NCBI GenBank assembly: GCA_038247995.1 | Contig: JBBRUG010000009.1 | Location: forward strand, 1 to 38,243 | Length of the DNA stretch: 38,243 bases | From: JBBRUG01 sp038247995 | GTDB taxonomy: Bacteria > Chloroflexota > Chloroflexia > Chloroflexales > Chloroflexaceae | Direction: 5' to 3' | In this document: one piece after another, positions 1 through 8,383 of the stretch | Layout of the letters: each line of letters starts with the position of its first letter | Numbering within the stretch: position 1 is the first letter of the stretch | Translations under genes and position numbers: made by a program | The notes under the pieces: model-generated | Database searches by the model: none | What the model was told of the DNA's origin: nothing | What the model saw: the letters and a program-made list of their open reading frames with translations, nothing else

Positions 1-79
1 GTTCTGGGTAATCTGTAGCCCGCCAAACAACCGAACCTGGCGGGCAAAACGCACCGACACATCAGGCACTACGATCATT
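1..79 (-). CDS. 5' end of an unidentified gene (continues beyond window)
   Basis: An ATG at 79 on the minus strand opens a frame that runs off the left edge, giving about 26 residues beginning MIVVPDVSVRFARQVRLFGG. An AGAGAGG ribosome binding site lies 4 bases upstream. It starts 32 bases after the stop of the nucleotidyltransferase gene on the same strand, so the two are probably co-transcribed. The phrase RLFGGLQI is loosely like the start of SARP/BTAD-type regulators, but the piece is too short for a function call. Confidence 0.55.
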
Positions 80-111
80 GCGCCTCTCTTCGACCTGGAG
101 TTGCAGAAAAG

Positions 112-1578
112 TTACGCAGCATCATCTGCGGCGATCAGGCGCGCCGCATAGTCCAAGGCTTCGGTGCGCGAACTAATCTCACCAGCAGCTTGGGCTTCAT
201 TCAATTCGCGCAAAATCGCGCCCAGTTGCGGCCCAGGGCGTATGCCGAGTTCCGTCATCAGGTCGTGGCCGTTCAGCAGCGGCGGCTGTTGGGCGGCTTG
301 CGGCGCGCCCCAATAACCGTCAAGCATCAATTCAACCCAGGCCAGATGAGCGTTCCAGCCCTCTATGCTGATCTGCGGCCCGCGCGTCGCCAGATGATCG
401 GCCAGTTCGTGCAACAACACATCGGGGCCGGTGTCGCCGGTGTCGCGGAAGAAGCGTGTCACGGCGCGCGGCGTCAGCACATCGGCGGAACGCAGTTGCC
501 CAGGGCGCATATGCTGGCGCACCACCAGCGCCACATAGCCGGTATCGTTCCGGCTCAGGCGCAAGCGCTTGCCGATCTTCACCGCCGCCTCCGCGCCAAG
601 CTCCTGGTGACCATAGAAGGTTACGCTGCCGTCGGGATGGCGGACTTTCGTTTGCGGTTTGGCGTTATCGTGGAGCAATACGGCGAGCTTGAGCAGCGCC
701 GTTCGACTGCGGCCGCCGCTGCGCCGCTCGGCCAGCAGCACCGCAAACTGCGTCGGGTAGGGCAGTTCCCGCGTAATGTGCGGGTAAGCGCGTAGCGCAG
801 CAGGCTTGCCCACGCCGGCGACGATCCACTCCAGGCAGGCTACGGCTTCGAGCACATGGGCCAGCACCGGCAAGAAATGTACCCGCGGCTGATCACACAG
901 GCGCGACGGTTCGAGTTCGGGAAAGAGCACCGTCAACGCATTGGCCGCGTCGAGGTAACGAATCCAGGGCGCCGCCGACGGCGCGGCGAGCAGGCGCAAG
1001 AGTTCATCGCGCACCCGCTCGGCGGCCACATAGGCCAGGGCGGGCGCCACGGCGCGGGTCTGCGCCGCCAGTTCGGACGCCGGGGTCAGGCCCAGCGTTG
1101 CGCAAAGGCGCGGCGCACGCAACGCCCGTAACGGGTCATCGGCGAGGCTCTGCGGACCGCACGGGCGCAAAATCCCGGCTTGCAGATCGGCCAAACCGCC
1201 CAGCGGGTCGAATGGCGGGCGGCTCAACAGATCGGCCTGCAACGGGATCGCCAGCGCGTTGACCGTGAAGTCGCGCAAGCGCAGATCGGCCTCAAGCGTC
1301 GGGCCGCGCAGCCGCGCCAGATCGATTGTGGTTGGCGGATCGCCCGGCAGCACAACCCGGCCTGTAGCGCGCACATCATCGAGGATGACAAACGCGCCGC
1401 CGGCAGCATCGGCATAGGCACGCGCCAGGGCCAACCCGTCGCCGTCTACCGCCAGGTCGAGATCGTGCGGTGTGCGCCCGGCAGCCAGATCGCGGGCCGC
1501 ACCGCCGACCAGCCAGGCTGGAACGCCCCGTGCTTGGGTGAAGGCCGCTAGATTGTGGAGCAGGTTAGTGAGATCCAT
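112..1578 (-). CDS. tRNA nucleotidyltransferase / poly(A) polymerase family protein with HD domain
   Basis: A 488-residue cytoplasmic nucleotidyltransferase expected to add CCA (or part of it, or A tails) to RNA 3' ends. The N-terminus has the class II head signature: VGGAARDL near residue 21, then HDLDLAVDG near 39 with the two metal-binding aspartates. A PolyA_pol RNA-binding region follows, and an HD phosphohydrolase-type domain starts with LLHDNAKP near residue 300. The length fits HD-containing bacterial enzymes. I chose the ATG at 1578 (MDLTNLLHNL) because homology begins there; an upstream start at 1632 would add 18 residues of unconvincing sequence next to a tandem repeat. Whether it is a true CCA enzyme, an A-adding or a CC-adding enzyme cannot be told by eye. 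Confidence 0.88.
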   Translation of the reverse strand: MDLTNLLHNLAAFTQARGVPAWLVGGAARDLAAGRTPHDLDLAVDGDGLALARAYADAAGGAFVILDDVRATGRVVLPGDPPTTIDLARLRGPTLEADLRLRDFTVNALAIPLQADLLSRPPFDPLGGLADLQAGILRPCGPQSLADDPLRALRAPRLCATLGLTPASELAAQTRAVAPALAYVAAERVRDELLRLLAAPSAAPWIRYLDAANALTVLFPELEPSRLCDQPRVHFLPVLAHVLEAVACLEWIVAGVGKPAALRAYPHITRELPYPTQFAVLLAERRSGGRSRTALLKLAVLLHDNAKPQTKVRHPDGSVTFYGHQELGAEAAVKIGKRLRLSRNDTGYVALVVRQHMRPGQLRSADVLTPRAVTRFFRDTGDTGPDVLLHELADHLATRGPQISIEGWNAHLAWVELMLDGYWGAPQAAQQPPLLNGHDLMTELGIRPGPQLGAILRELNEAQAAGEISSRTEALDYAARLIAADDAA

Positions 1579-1644
1579 AACTGGTTGTCCCAAGCGAAAA
1601 TGTGCGGCGCTTATGAAGTTTACGCATTCCATCCGGCATCAACC

Positions 1645-1760
1645 GCGCTGACTAGCCGCATTGGACGCGCGCTGACTAGCCGCATTGGACGCGCGCTGAC
1701 TAGCCGCATTGGACGCGCGCTGACTAGCCGCATTGGACGCGCGCTGACTAGCCGCTTCAG
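1645..1760. repeat. 24-bp tandem repeat, four full copies plus a partial fifth
   Basis: A 24-bp unit starting GCGCTGACTAGCC and ending ATTGGACGC is repeated without change at 1645, 1669, 1693 and 1717, with a fifth copy at 1741 that departs after GCGCTGACTAGCCGC. It lies directly upstream of the minus-strand nucleotidyltransferase start (1578). Perfect identity between copies suggests recent or ongoing expansion. On the plus strand the unit is in frame and would encode ALTSRIGR repeats, but no real gene is supported there. Confidence 0.95.
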
Positions 1761-1803
1761 CGGCCAACTGCGCCGCAACAACAAGCAGCGTCCTTCAGGA
1801 CGC
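1751..1803. repeat. Twin TTCA-loop hairpins downstream of the methyltransferase gene
   Basis: Two hairpins sit 37 bases apart: GCCGC-TTCA-GCGGC at 1751-1764 and GCGTCC-TTCA-GGACGC at 1788-1803. The second ends 17 bases beyond the stop codon of the minus-strand methyltransferase gene and may act as its terminator, although no T-run follows. The TTCA loop reads on the plus strand here, opposite to that gene. The sequence belongs to the dispersed family also seen near 8297, 17498, 30578 and 30612. Confidence 0.7.
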
Positions 1804-1820
1804 GTTTCGCAATACCAAGA

Positions 1821-2987
1821 TCACCCCGCCACCCCAAGCACCTGATAGCGGCGGTTATCGGCAATGACGCGGGCCTGCACGCCTTTCGCGGCAAGCAGTT
1901 TTACATACGGCAAAAAGCTATTGGCGACAAAGATCAGTTGACCGCCGGGCGCAAGCGCCTGGTGCGCATTGAGCAGAAACGCCTCGGCGGCGGTAGTCTG
2001 CGTGCGCTTACCGGCGTGAAACGGCGGATTGCTCAGGATCAGGTCAAATGGCCCGTCCTTGGCAACAATCCGATCTGCAGCGCGGGCATGAGCGGGCAAG
2101 TTATGGCGCGTGCAATTCGCGGCGGCGGCAGCCACAGCGAGCAAGTTTACATCCTGCAGCGTTACGTGGGCGGCGCCGAGGCGCGCAGCAGCTACGCCGA
2201 GCGGGCCATAACCACAGCCGATATCGAGCACTCGCGCCCCTTGCAGCGGCGGCAGCTGCGCTAGGAGGAAGGCGGTGCCGGGATCGAGCCGATCAGAGCT
2301 GAAGACGCCAGGCAGGCTGACCAGTTCCGCCGGGCCGTCGGGCAGTTCACAGCCGATTGTGATCCAGGAACCGGGCGCAACCCCAGGGCTGGCCGCCCAC
2401 GCCGGTGGAGCAACCGGCTCAGCAGTTCGTACAGCCTCAGCCACCCGGCAGCCGCCGCCATAACCGAGTAATCCGCTGGCGCCAAACAGCGCTGTTGCGT
2501 CGGCGATGATGCTTTGCACGCCCTGATTATTGGCGCCGGTTACCGTCAGGATGCCGCCGGGGCGCAACAAACATTGGGCCTCGACAAGCCAGCGCCGAGC
2601 CAGCGTCCGACTCTGCGGCACCACCAGAACGACGCGATCGAAGGCGCCGGCATGATCGGGCAGTAGGCTGATCGCCTCGGTAACCGTAGCATTGCTGATC
2701 ACATTCGCCGCCAGCGTTGCGCTTGCCATGCGCAAGGCCACCAGGTGCGGATCGCTGAGTGTCACGTGGCCTTCAGGCAGCAGGCGCGCCAGAGCGACGC
2801 CGAGCGCACCGTGGCCGGCGCCAAGCAACAGGATCCGTTCAGTTGGCGCGGGCGTGATCAAGCGCGCAGCCAACTCGGCCGCAGCCCCAATCTGATCTGC
2901 GTCTTCCAGTTGGGTTGAACTGACAACCTGCAGCGCTTCGCCGCGCAGGGTGGCCGAAAACCGTACTCGTTGTGGATCAGCCGTCAC
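1821..2987 (-). CDS. RsmC/RlmG-type rRNA guanine-N2 methyltransferase
   Basis: A 388-residue class I SAM-dependent methyltransferase with two tandem Rossmann domains, as in RsmC and RlmG, which methylate guanine N2 in 16S or 23S rRNA. The N-terminal domain (roughly 40-170) keeps a weak SAM motif (LLLGAGHGALG) and is probably structural. The C-terminal domain has VLDIGCGYGPLG near 250 and the catalytic NPPFH near 317, typical of N2-guanine/N6-adenine enzymes. The start is GTG at 2987, which overlaps the phosphatase stop by four bases (GTGA), so translation is probably coupled. Which rRNA base is modified cannot be decided here. Confidence 0.85.
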   Translation of the reverse strand: MTADPQRVRFSATLRGEALQVVSSTQLEDADQIGAAAELAARLITPAPTERILLLGAGHGALGVALARLLPEGHVTLSDPHLVALRMASATLAANVISNATVTEAISLLPDHAGAFDRVVLVVPQSRTLARRWLVEAQCLLRPGGILTVTGANNQGVQSIIADATALFGASGLLGYGGGCRVAEAVRTAEPVAPPAWAASPGVAPGSWITIGCELPDGPAELVSLPGVFSSDRLDPGTAFLLAQLPPLQGARVLDIGCGYGPLGVAAARLGAAHVTLQDVNLLAVAAAAANCTRHNLPAHARAADRIVAKDGPFDLILSNPPFHAGKRTQTTAAEAFLLNAHQALAPGGQLIFVANSFLPYVKLLAAKGVQARVIADNRRYQVLGVAG

Positions 2988-3469
2988 GCTAACCCCTCAC
3001 GCTCACGGATATGCGCCAACAGACCATGACCAGCTGCAGTGACCAATCCAAACACCTGATCAAATCCGCCCGTGTAAAAGGGATCGGGAACTTCACGCAC
3101 CGGCGCATCGGGGGCAAAATCAAGGAAGAGCTGCGCGCGCGCGTGGGCTTCGGGGTGAAACCGCTCGAGATCGGCCATGTTCTCGTGATCCATTGCCAGA
3201 ATATAATCAAAATCGTCAAAGTCAGCCGGCACAACCTGGCGCGCGCGCTGCGATCCGACATCAACGCTATTCCGCGCCAGCACGGCCCGCGTCCCAGAAT
3301 GCGGCGGTTCGCCGGCGTGCCATCCGCCCGTCCCCGCCGAGTCGATTTCGAAGCGCTCACTCAGACCGACAGCGGCAACCTGATGCCGAAACACCGCCTC
3401 TGCCATTGGCGAGCGGCAAATATTACCCATACACACGAACAGCACCCGGATTGGCCGCTTCGCACTCAT
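2984..3469 (-). CDS. Low-molecular-weight protein tyrosine phosphatase
   Basis: A 161-residue cytoplasmic phosphatase of the LMW-PTP family, which removes phosphate from tyrosine (or in some relatives from arginine). The P-loop is VCMGNICRSPMAE, with the nucleophile Cys13 and Arg19 of the CX5R motif, and the general-acid loop is VPDPFYTG near residue 128. The ATG at 3469 is preceded by a strong AGGGAGG site 6 bases away; a longer frame starting near 3565 is rejected. It overlaps the downstream methyltransferase gene by four bases. The substrate is not evident. Confidence 0.92.
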   Translation of the reverse strand: MSAKRPIRVLFVCMGNICRSPMAEAVFRHQVAAVGLSERFEIDSAGTGGWHAGEPPHSGTRAVLARNSVDVGSQRARQVVPADFDDFDYILAMDHENMADLERFHPEAHARAQLFLDFAPDAPVREVPDPFYTGGFDQVFGLVTAAGHGLLAHIREREGLA

Positions 3470-3582
3470 CAGACCTCCCTTATTGCGCAAAACCATGTCG
3501 ATCCATGGTACCACAGCCCAGGCCGTAGGCGGCAATAATATGATAAGCATAGTAAGGGCGGACAAGAACTTCCGCCGCGTCA

Positions 3583-3702
3583 GCCCTCACCTCTGCCCCT
3601 CTCCCTGAGTGCGGGAGAGAGGCTTTAGACAGCATCAGAATGCCAAATAAGGTTCGTCCCCCCTTCTCCACGCAGATGGAGAAGGGGGTTGGGGGGATGC
3701 GG
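3583..3702. repeat. Dispersed palindromic repeat with two hairpins
   Basis: This block has two inverted repeats: CTCTCCC-TGAGTGC-GGGAGAG near 3599-3620, and CCCCCTTCTCCA at about 3658 pairing over a 6-base loop with TGGAGAAGGGGG, followed by TTGGGGGGATG. Such paired CCTCTCCC and CCCTTCTCC palindromes are a common type of non-coding dispersed element in GC-rich bacterial genomes. No gene is seen between 3470 and the riboswitch. Confidence 0.75.
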
Positions 3703-3773
3703 CGTTTCGGTCGTTGGGACGCGATCCGCGCCCATTGTAACAATCGTCGTGAGGCTTAACTTGATCCGTATGC

Positions 3774-3832
3774 CCTCCGCCCCGCCGCCCTGCTCCGCCC
3801 CGCCGCCCCGCCCCGCTCTGCTCCTGTCGGGA
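3774..3832. repeat. Degenerate CCGCCCCG octamer array
   Basis: A C-rich stretch made of imperfect CCGCCCCG / CCGCCCTG / CCCCGCTCTG units lies between the palindromic repeat and the riboswitch. It resembles the octamer arrays near 6835 and 34478. No coding function is supported. Confidence 0.6.
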
Positions 3833-3883
3833 AGATCTCCCTTGCGCCGAAGGTAAAAAAGCGGTGCTATTCCCCTGGTACAA

Positions 3884-3990
3884 AATGGGGAGTAGCCGCC
3901 TGCACTGCGGGGCGCCCGGTCGTCAACACAGAGCTACAAGCTCCCGGCCTGGCGGATGTCACACCGACAAACGGCGAGACCATGGCGGCA
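3884..3990 (+). promoter_or_regulatory. yybP-ykoY manganese riboswitch aptamer
   Basis: The three hallmark sequence blocks of the yybP-ykoY family (a Mn2+-sensing riboswitch) occur in order: ATGGGGAGTAGC at 3885-3896, CGTCAACA at 3921-3928, and GGCGAGACCATGG at 3973-3985. ATGG (3885-3888) can pair with CCAT (3980-3983) to close the aptamer, as expected for helix P1. The downstream gene encodes a TerC protein, a classic partner of this riboswitch. The class call rests on sequence blocks and context; a covariance-model score was not computed. Confidence 0.92.
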
Positions 3991-4016
3991 CAGAGCCGAC
4001 GTGGGCTCGCCTTTTT
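3973..4016 (+). terminator. Riboswitch-controlled intrinsic terminator upstream of terC
   Basis: GGCGAG (3973-3978) is complementary to CTCGCC (4006-4011), which is directly followed by TTTTT (4012-4016). The 5' arm is the conserved aptamer block itself, so aptamer and terminator exclude each other. A smaller hairpin, GAGCC (3993-3997) with GGCTC (4004-4008), nests inside. The inferred logic is that manganese stabilises the aptamer, prevents termination and turns terC on. Confidence 0.8.
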
Positions 4017-4048
4017 GCGTCTTCAAGCGCATTTGTAGGAGGTTGACA

Positions 4049-5014
4049 GTGTCTGGCGACATGGTGTGGGTGTGGATTGGTTTTAATGTTTTTGTGCTGG
4101 CGATGTTAGCCCTAGATCTGGGTATCTTTCATCGACACTCGCACGCTGTGGAGATGCGCGAGGCGATCACATGGAGTGTGGTCTGGATCGCATTATCGCT
4201 TTCCTTTAATCTCCTGCTCTACTTCTGGATGGGTTCGGAAATTGCCTTGCAGTTCCTGACCGGCTATCTAATCGAGAAGTCGCTCAGCGTCGATAATATC
4301 TTCGTTTTTGTGCTGATCTTCAGCTTTTTTGCCGTACCGGCGCAATATCAGCATCGGGTGCTCTTCTGGGGCGTGTTGGGCGCACTGGTGATGCGCGGCA
4401 TCCTCATCTTCGCTGGGGCGGCGCTGATCAATCAGTTCCACTGGATCATCTACCTCTTCGGCGCGTTCCTGATCTTCACCGGCGTTCGCATGGCTATGCA
4501 GCGCGAAAATGAAGCGATGCACCCGGATCGCAATCCGCTGGTACGGCTCTTCCGTAAGATTATGCCCGTGACCGAAACGTACGAAGGGCAGCGCTTTTTT
4601 GTGCGCCGCAATGGCGTGCTGATGGCAACGCCATTGTTCCTGGTGTTGCTGGTGATCGAGAGCAGCGATCTGATTTTCGCCGTGGACTCGATCCCGGCGA
4701 TCTTCGCCGTGACCCGCGACCCGTTCATTGTCTATACATCGAATGTGTTCGCCATCCTCGGCTTGCGCTCGCTCTACTTCGTGCTGGCCGGCGTGATGGA
4801 CAAGTTCTATTACCTGAAGTTGGGTCTGGCCGGCGTGCTGACGTTTGTTGGCGTGAAGATGGTTCTGGTCGATCTGTTCCATTTGCCGAACTGGCTGTCA
4901 CTCGTGGTGATCATCGGCATCCTCACCGTCGCCGTTGTAGCATCGCTACGCCGCTCCCGCCGCCTGGAAGCCGAAGCTGCCCGCACTGAAGCGGCTGATA
5001 GTCTCCCGGTCTGA
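4049..5014 (+). CDS. TerC/Alx-family integral membrane protein, probable Mn2+ exporter
   Basis: A 321-residue inner-membrane protein with about eight to nine hydrophobic segments. Family signatures are SLSVDNIFVFVLIF in the third segment region and IESSDLIFAVDSIPAIFAVT further on; their acidic residues in the membrane are thought to bind metal. TerC/Alx proteins export manganese, some during metallation of secreted proteins. I chose GTG at 4049 because AGGAGG (4037-4042) sits 6 bases upstream; the ATG at 4061 is too far from it, and the long frame back to 3956 would run through the riboswitch. The riboswitch supports manganese control. The gene stands alone. Confidence 0.93.
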   Translation: MSGDMVWVWIGFNVFVLAMLALDLGIFHRHSHAVEMREAITWSVVWIALSLSFNLLLYFWMGSEIALQFLTGYLIEKSLSVDNIFVFVLIFSFFAVPAQYQHRVLFWGVLGALVMRGILIFAGAALINQFHWIIYLFGAFLIFTGVRMAMQRENEAMHPDRNPLVRLFRKIMPVTETYEGQRFFVRRNGVLMATPLFLVLLVIESSDLIFAVDSIPAIFAVTRDPFIVYTSNVFAILGLRSLYFVLAGVMDKFYYLKLGLAGVLTFVGVKMVLVDLFHLPNWLSLVVIIGILTVAVVASLRRSRRLEAEAARTEAADSLPV

Positions 5015-5042
5015 CAGTCTGGTAGTCGAGCAAACCCTCCCG

Positions 5043-5068
5043 TAAGGCCGAAGCATGCTTCGGCCTTA
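5043..5068. terminator. Perfect 26-bp palindrome, shared bidirectional terminator
   Basis: TAAGGCCGAAGC at 5043-5054 is followed by AT and its exact complement GCTTCGGCCTTA at 5057-5068. It lies between the convergent terC gene (ends 5014) and the minus gene ending at 5072, which suits a terminator for both. There is no long T-run. Confidence 0.7.
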
Positions 5069-5071
5069 GCG

Positions 5072-6760
5072 TTACCCGATCCGATCGATCTCTTGCTGCA
5101 AGATCCGCCGCGCGACGGCGAGCGACGTGGCGTAGGTGGGGTCCATACCAAAATACGAGAGGTTGCGCGAACCGAGGTTCATGCCTTTGCTGTAGGGCGT
5201 ATCTGAGGCATAATGCAGAAACCCGAGGTCAAAAGGCGGGCGCAGCAGGCTGATGATCTGGCCTTCGGGGTAGCGCTCGGCAATGCTCTGCTCGTAGACG
5301 GCATTCAGGTAAGGGCCGCCCTCCATCTCCACATCGGTGACAAAATCGCGGTAGAGCGCATCGAGAAAAGCGTGGTTTTGCAGAAACGTGCCGCGTGAGG
5401 TGAGCGCTTTCTGGTTGTCGAGGACGCTGCCATGGGCCAGGTAGGGTTCGACATCGACGGCCTGGAAGGCAGGCACGAAGCGGTAGCGGTTGGCTGTGTG
5501 TTCGTCGTAGATCTCGTCGGGGATGAGCACATCGCCGATCTTACCGTTCAACGTCGCCGCCTTGCCGATCACATACACGCCGCGCACGCCGCCGACGCTC
5601 CGCGCCACAAGCTTGAGAATCTGATACGCAGCGAGGCCCAATGGGTAATCGATATTAAAAATCAGCGCATCGCTTTGCTGCAGCCGCTCAACGCCATTCA
5701 CGCGCAGGCGTGGGTCGAGCCGGGCCGGGTCGAGCCGGCGCAGGTCGATTACCTGCGCGTCAACATCGATATAAAAACGGCTCGGCACCCGGGCGATGCC
5801 AAGCGCCTGTTCTTCGGCGGCGCGACGGGCGAAGTAGGGCCGACTGGCTGGATCGGATTGATATTTTTTCTGGACGTAGTACAGAAAATTCTCGTGCGAC
5901 GACGGCACTTCGGCGTCGAGGATTTTGCGATGCTCGGTCAGCAGTCCGGCATGATCCTCGGCTTGCAAGTAGGCAAGCAATTCTGCGCTGTTACGCAGCG
6001 CAAAGCCCGAGAACAGATTGATCAGGCTGTGCGTGTTGCTGGAAATGAAGTAGATCGGGCGTTCGCGCAGGTTGAACTGCGGTAAACGCTCCTCGATATT
6101 GATCCACCAGCGTAAGGTAGCCCGTTCGTAGTCGATCAGCGAGCCGCCGAGCATACGTATGGCCAGGCGCTTCTTGCGATGGGCGATCGTGGTGAGCTGT
6201 TCAGCCAGTCCCTCACCCCAAATCGTGCGCAGACGCGCCACATCTTCGGGAGCGATCTGAAGGGTATCGGCCAGGACGGCGATCTCAATGTGCTCCAACG
6301 CCGGCATGCGCGGATCAGTCAGCAGATCGTGAAGCTTGTTCCACTCGATCTGATAAGCCACCAGCATCGGCACAATGTCGTCGAGATCGGAGGGGCTGGC
6401 GATCAGCACCGCCAGCGTCTCGGCGCCGTCGTAGAACATCTTGCGCCGCCGCCCCGGAGCGCTGACCGGCTGCCAACTTGTTACAGCGCCGTAGCCCTGG
6501 CGCGCAAAAACCTCGTGCGATTGGCCGAGCAGCACCAGGCGCACCCGGCTAATGCAGGCAGGCAGGCGCAAGGAGGTATAGGTGAGTGCCGCCAGATCGG
6601 GCGCTGTCTCGCGTACGCCATGGTGCAGGCTCGGCTCACAGGCGGCATACGGCTCGGCCAACGCTTGAAGCTGGATCTCGCCGGTACTGCGCAACAGCGA
6701 GTGATAGGTACGATGAAATAGGTCGAGCGGCGCGCGCACGACACGATCTTCGATATGCAT
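5072..6760 (-). CDS. Uncharacterised two-domain protein with nucleoside phosphorylase-like C-terminus
   Basis: A 562-residue soluble protein that I do not recognise as a named family. The C-terminal third resembles the MTA/SAH nucleosidase and AMP nucleosidase fold: VYVIGKAATLNGKIGDVLIP near 396-415 looks like the glycine-rich phosphate/ribose region, VEMEGGPYL near 475 like the DMExxA ribose-binding motif, and SDTPYSKG near 517 like the base-recognition SD. The N-terminal ~350 residues, rich in charged helices, have no motif I can name. The ATG at 6760 follows GGGAGGG; a TTG five codons upstream is less likely. It diverges from the ATP-grasp gene at 6971 across 210 bases, so the two may share control. 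A role in releasing or transferring a nucleobase or ribosyl group is inference only. Confidence 0.75.
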   Translation of the reverse strand: MHIEDRVVRAPLDLFHRTYHSLLRSTGEIQLQALAEPYAACEPSLHHGVRETAPDLAALTYTSLRLPACISRVRLVLLGQSHEVFARQGYGAVTSWQPVSAPGRRRKMFYDGAETLAVLIASPSDLDDIVPMLVAYQIEWNKLHDLLTDPRMPALEHIEIAVLADTLQIAPEDVARLRTIWGEGLAEQLTTIAHRKKRLAIRMLGGSLIDYERATLRWWINIEERLPQFNLRERPIYFISSNTHSLINLFSGFALRNSAELLAYLQAEDHAGLLTEHRKILDAEVPSSHENFLYYVQKKYQSDPASRPYFARRAAEEQALGIARVPSRFYIDVDAQVIDLRRLDPARLDPRLRVNGVERLQQSDALIFNIDYPLGLAAYQILKLVARSVGGVRGVYVIGKAATLNGKIGDVLIPDEIYDEHTANRYRFVPAFQAVDVEPYLAHGSVLDNQKALTSRGTFLQNHAFLDALYRDFVTDVEMEGGPYLNAVYEQSIAERYPEGQIISLLRPPFDLGFLHYASDTPYSKGMNLGSRNLSYFGMDPTYATSLAVARRILQQEIDRIG

Positions 6761-6834
6761 ACACCCTCCCAGCAAGGCCTTGGGAACACCATCACTAGTT
6801 TGATCCTATGCTACCGGGCCTTGTACGTCAACCG

Positions 6835-6874
6835 CCGCTCTCCCGCTCTCCCGTTGTACCGCTCTACCGCTCTC
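6835..6874. repeat. Octamer array CCGCTCTC, five units
   Basis: Five 8-bp units read CCGCTCTC, CCGCTCTC, CCGTTGTA, CCGCTCTA, CCGCTCTC. The array ends 12 bases before an extended -10 element and so fills the place of a -35 region for the 6971 gene. The same unit family occurs near 34478 and, on the minus strand, near 31985-32098. Confidence 0.85.
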
Positions 6875-6886
6875 GCGTCTGCCTTA

Positions 6887-6895
6887 TGGTACAAT
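6887..6895 (+). promoter_or_regulatory. Extended -10 promoter for the ATP-grasp gene
   Basis: TGGTACAAT matches an extended -10 element (TGn plus TACAAT). It would place the transcript start near 6902, about 70 bases before the GTG start. No convincing -35 box is seen; that position is occupied by the octamer array. Confidence 0.5.
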
Positions 6896-6970
6896 CGCGG
6901 GCACTAAGCATTGGTAAGGCAAGCATGGCCCTAAGCTAACGGCCGCTGCATACATAATCGAGGAGTACTT

Positions 6971-8196
<1,226 letters not shown>

Positions 8197-8197
<1 letters not shown>

Positions 8198-8259
8198 GCG
8201 GCAGGCGGCAGGCGGCAGACGGCACGCGGCAGGCGGCAGGCGGCAGACGGCACGCGGCA
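8197..8259. repeat. GGCGGCA heptamer array starting in the stop codon
   Basis: Nine 7-bp units begin on the G of the ATP-grasp stop codon (TAG, 8195-8197). From 8204 the order GGCGGCA, GGCGGCA, GACGGCA, CGCGGCA occurs twice (28-bp higher-order repeat). An equivalent block begins at the stop codon of the minus-strand flavoprotein gene near 30691. Confidence 0.92.
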
Positions 8260-8296
8260 AGGGCTTCAGCCTGCAGCCGCAGCGCGCCAACGGAGA

Positions 8297-8318
8297 GCGG
8301 CGTCCTTCAGGGCGCCGC
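8297..8318 (+). terminator. UUCA-loop hairpin 3' of the ATP-grasp gene
   Basis: Stem GCGGCG/CGCCGC, a T-G wobble, CC/GG and a TTCA loop give a 9-bp hairpin with its wobble pair on the plus strand, the strand of the gene upstream. A smaller GGC-TTCA-GCC hairpin lies at 8262-8271, so the element is a twin like that at 1751-1803. No T-run follows, so a terminator or RNA-stabilising role is inferred. Confidence 0.6.
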
Positions 8319-8383
8319 GCGCGGGATGCAGGATGTACGGGCGGATCCGCGGGTCCGCCCCCCTCGTCTCTCTGGAACAAACA

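Noticed and set aside
1555..1845. Plus-strand frame of 96 codons with ALTSRIGR repeats
   Set aside because: It is produced by the 24-bp repeat (a multiple of three, so it stays open), overlaps the start of the nucleotidyltransferase gene and has no ribosome site or homology.
3956..4048. N-terminal extension of the TerC protein
   Set aside because: The extension runs through the riboswitch; the GTG at 4049 has an ideal AGGAGG site.
4268..4882. 204-codon minus-strand frame opposite terC
   Set aside because: Histidine/glutamine-rich shadow translation of a clearly coding gene on the other strand.
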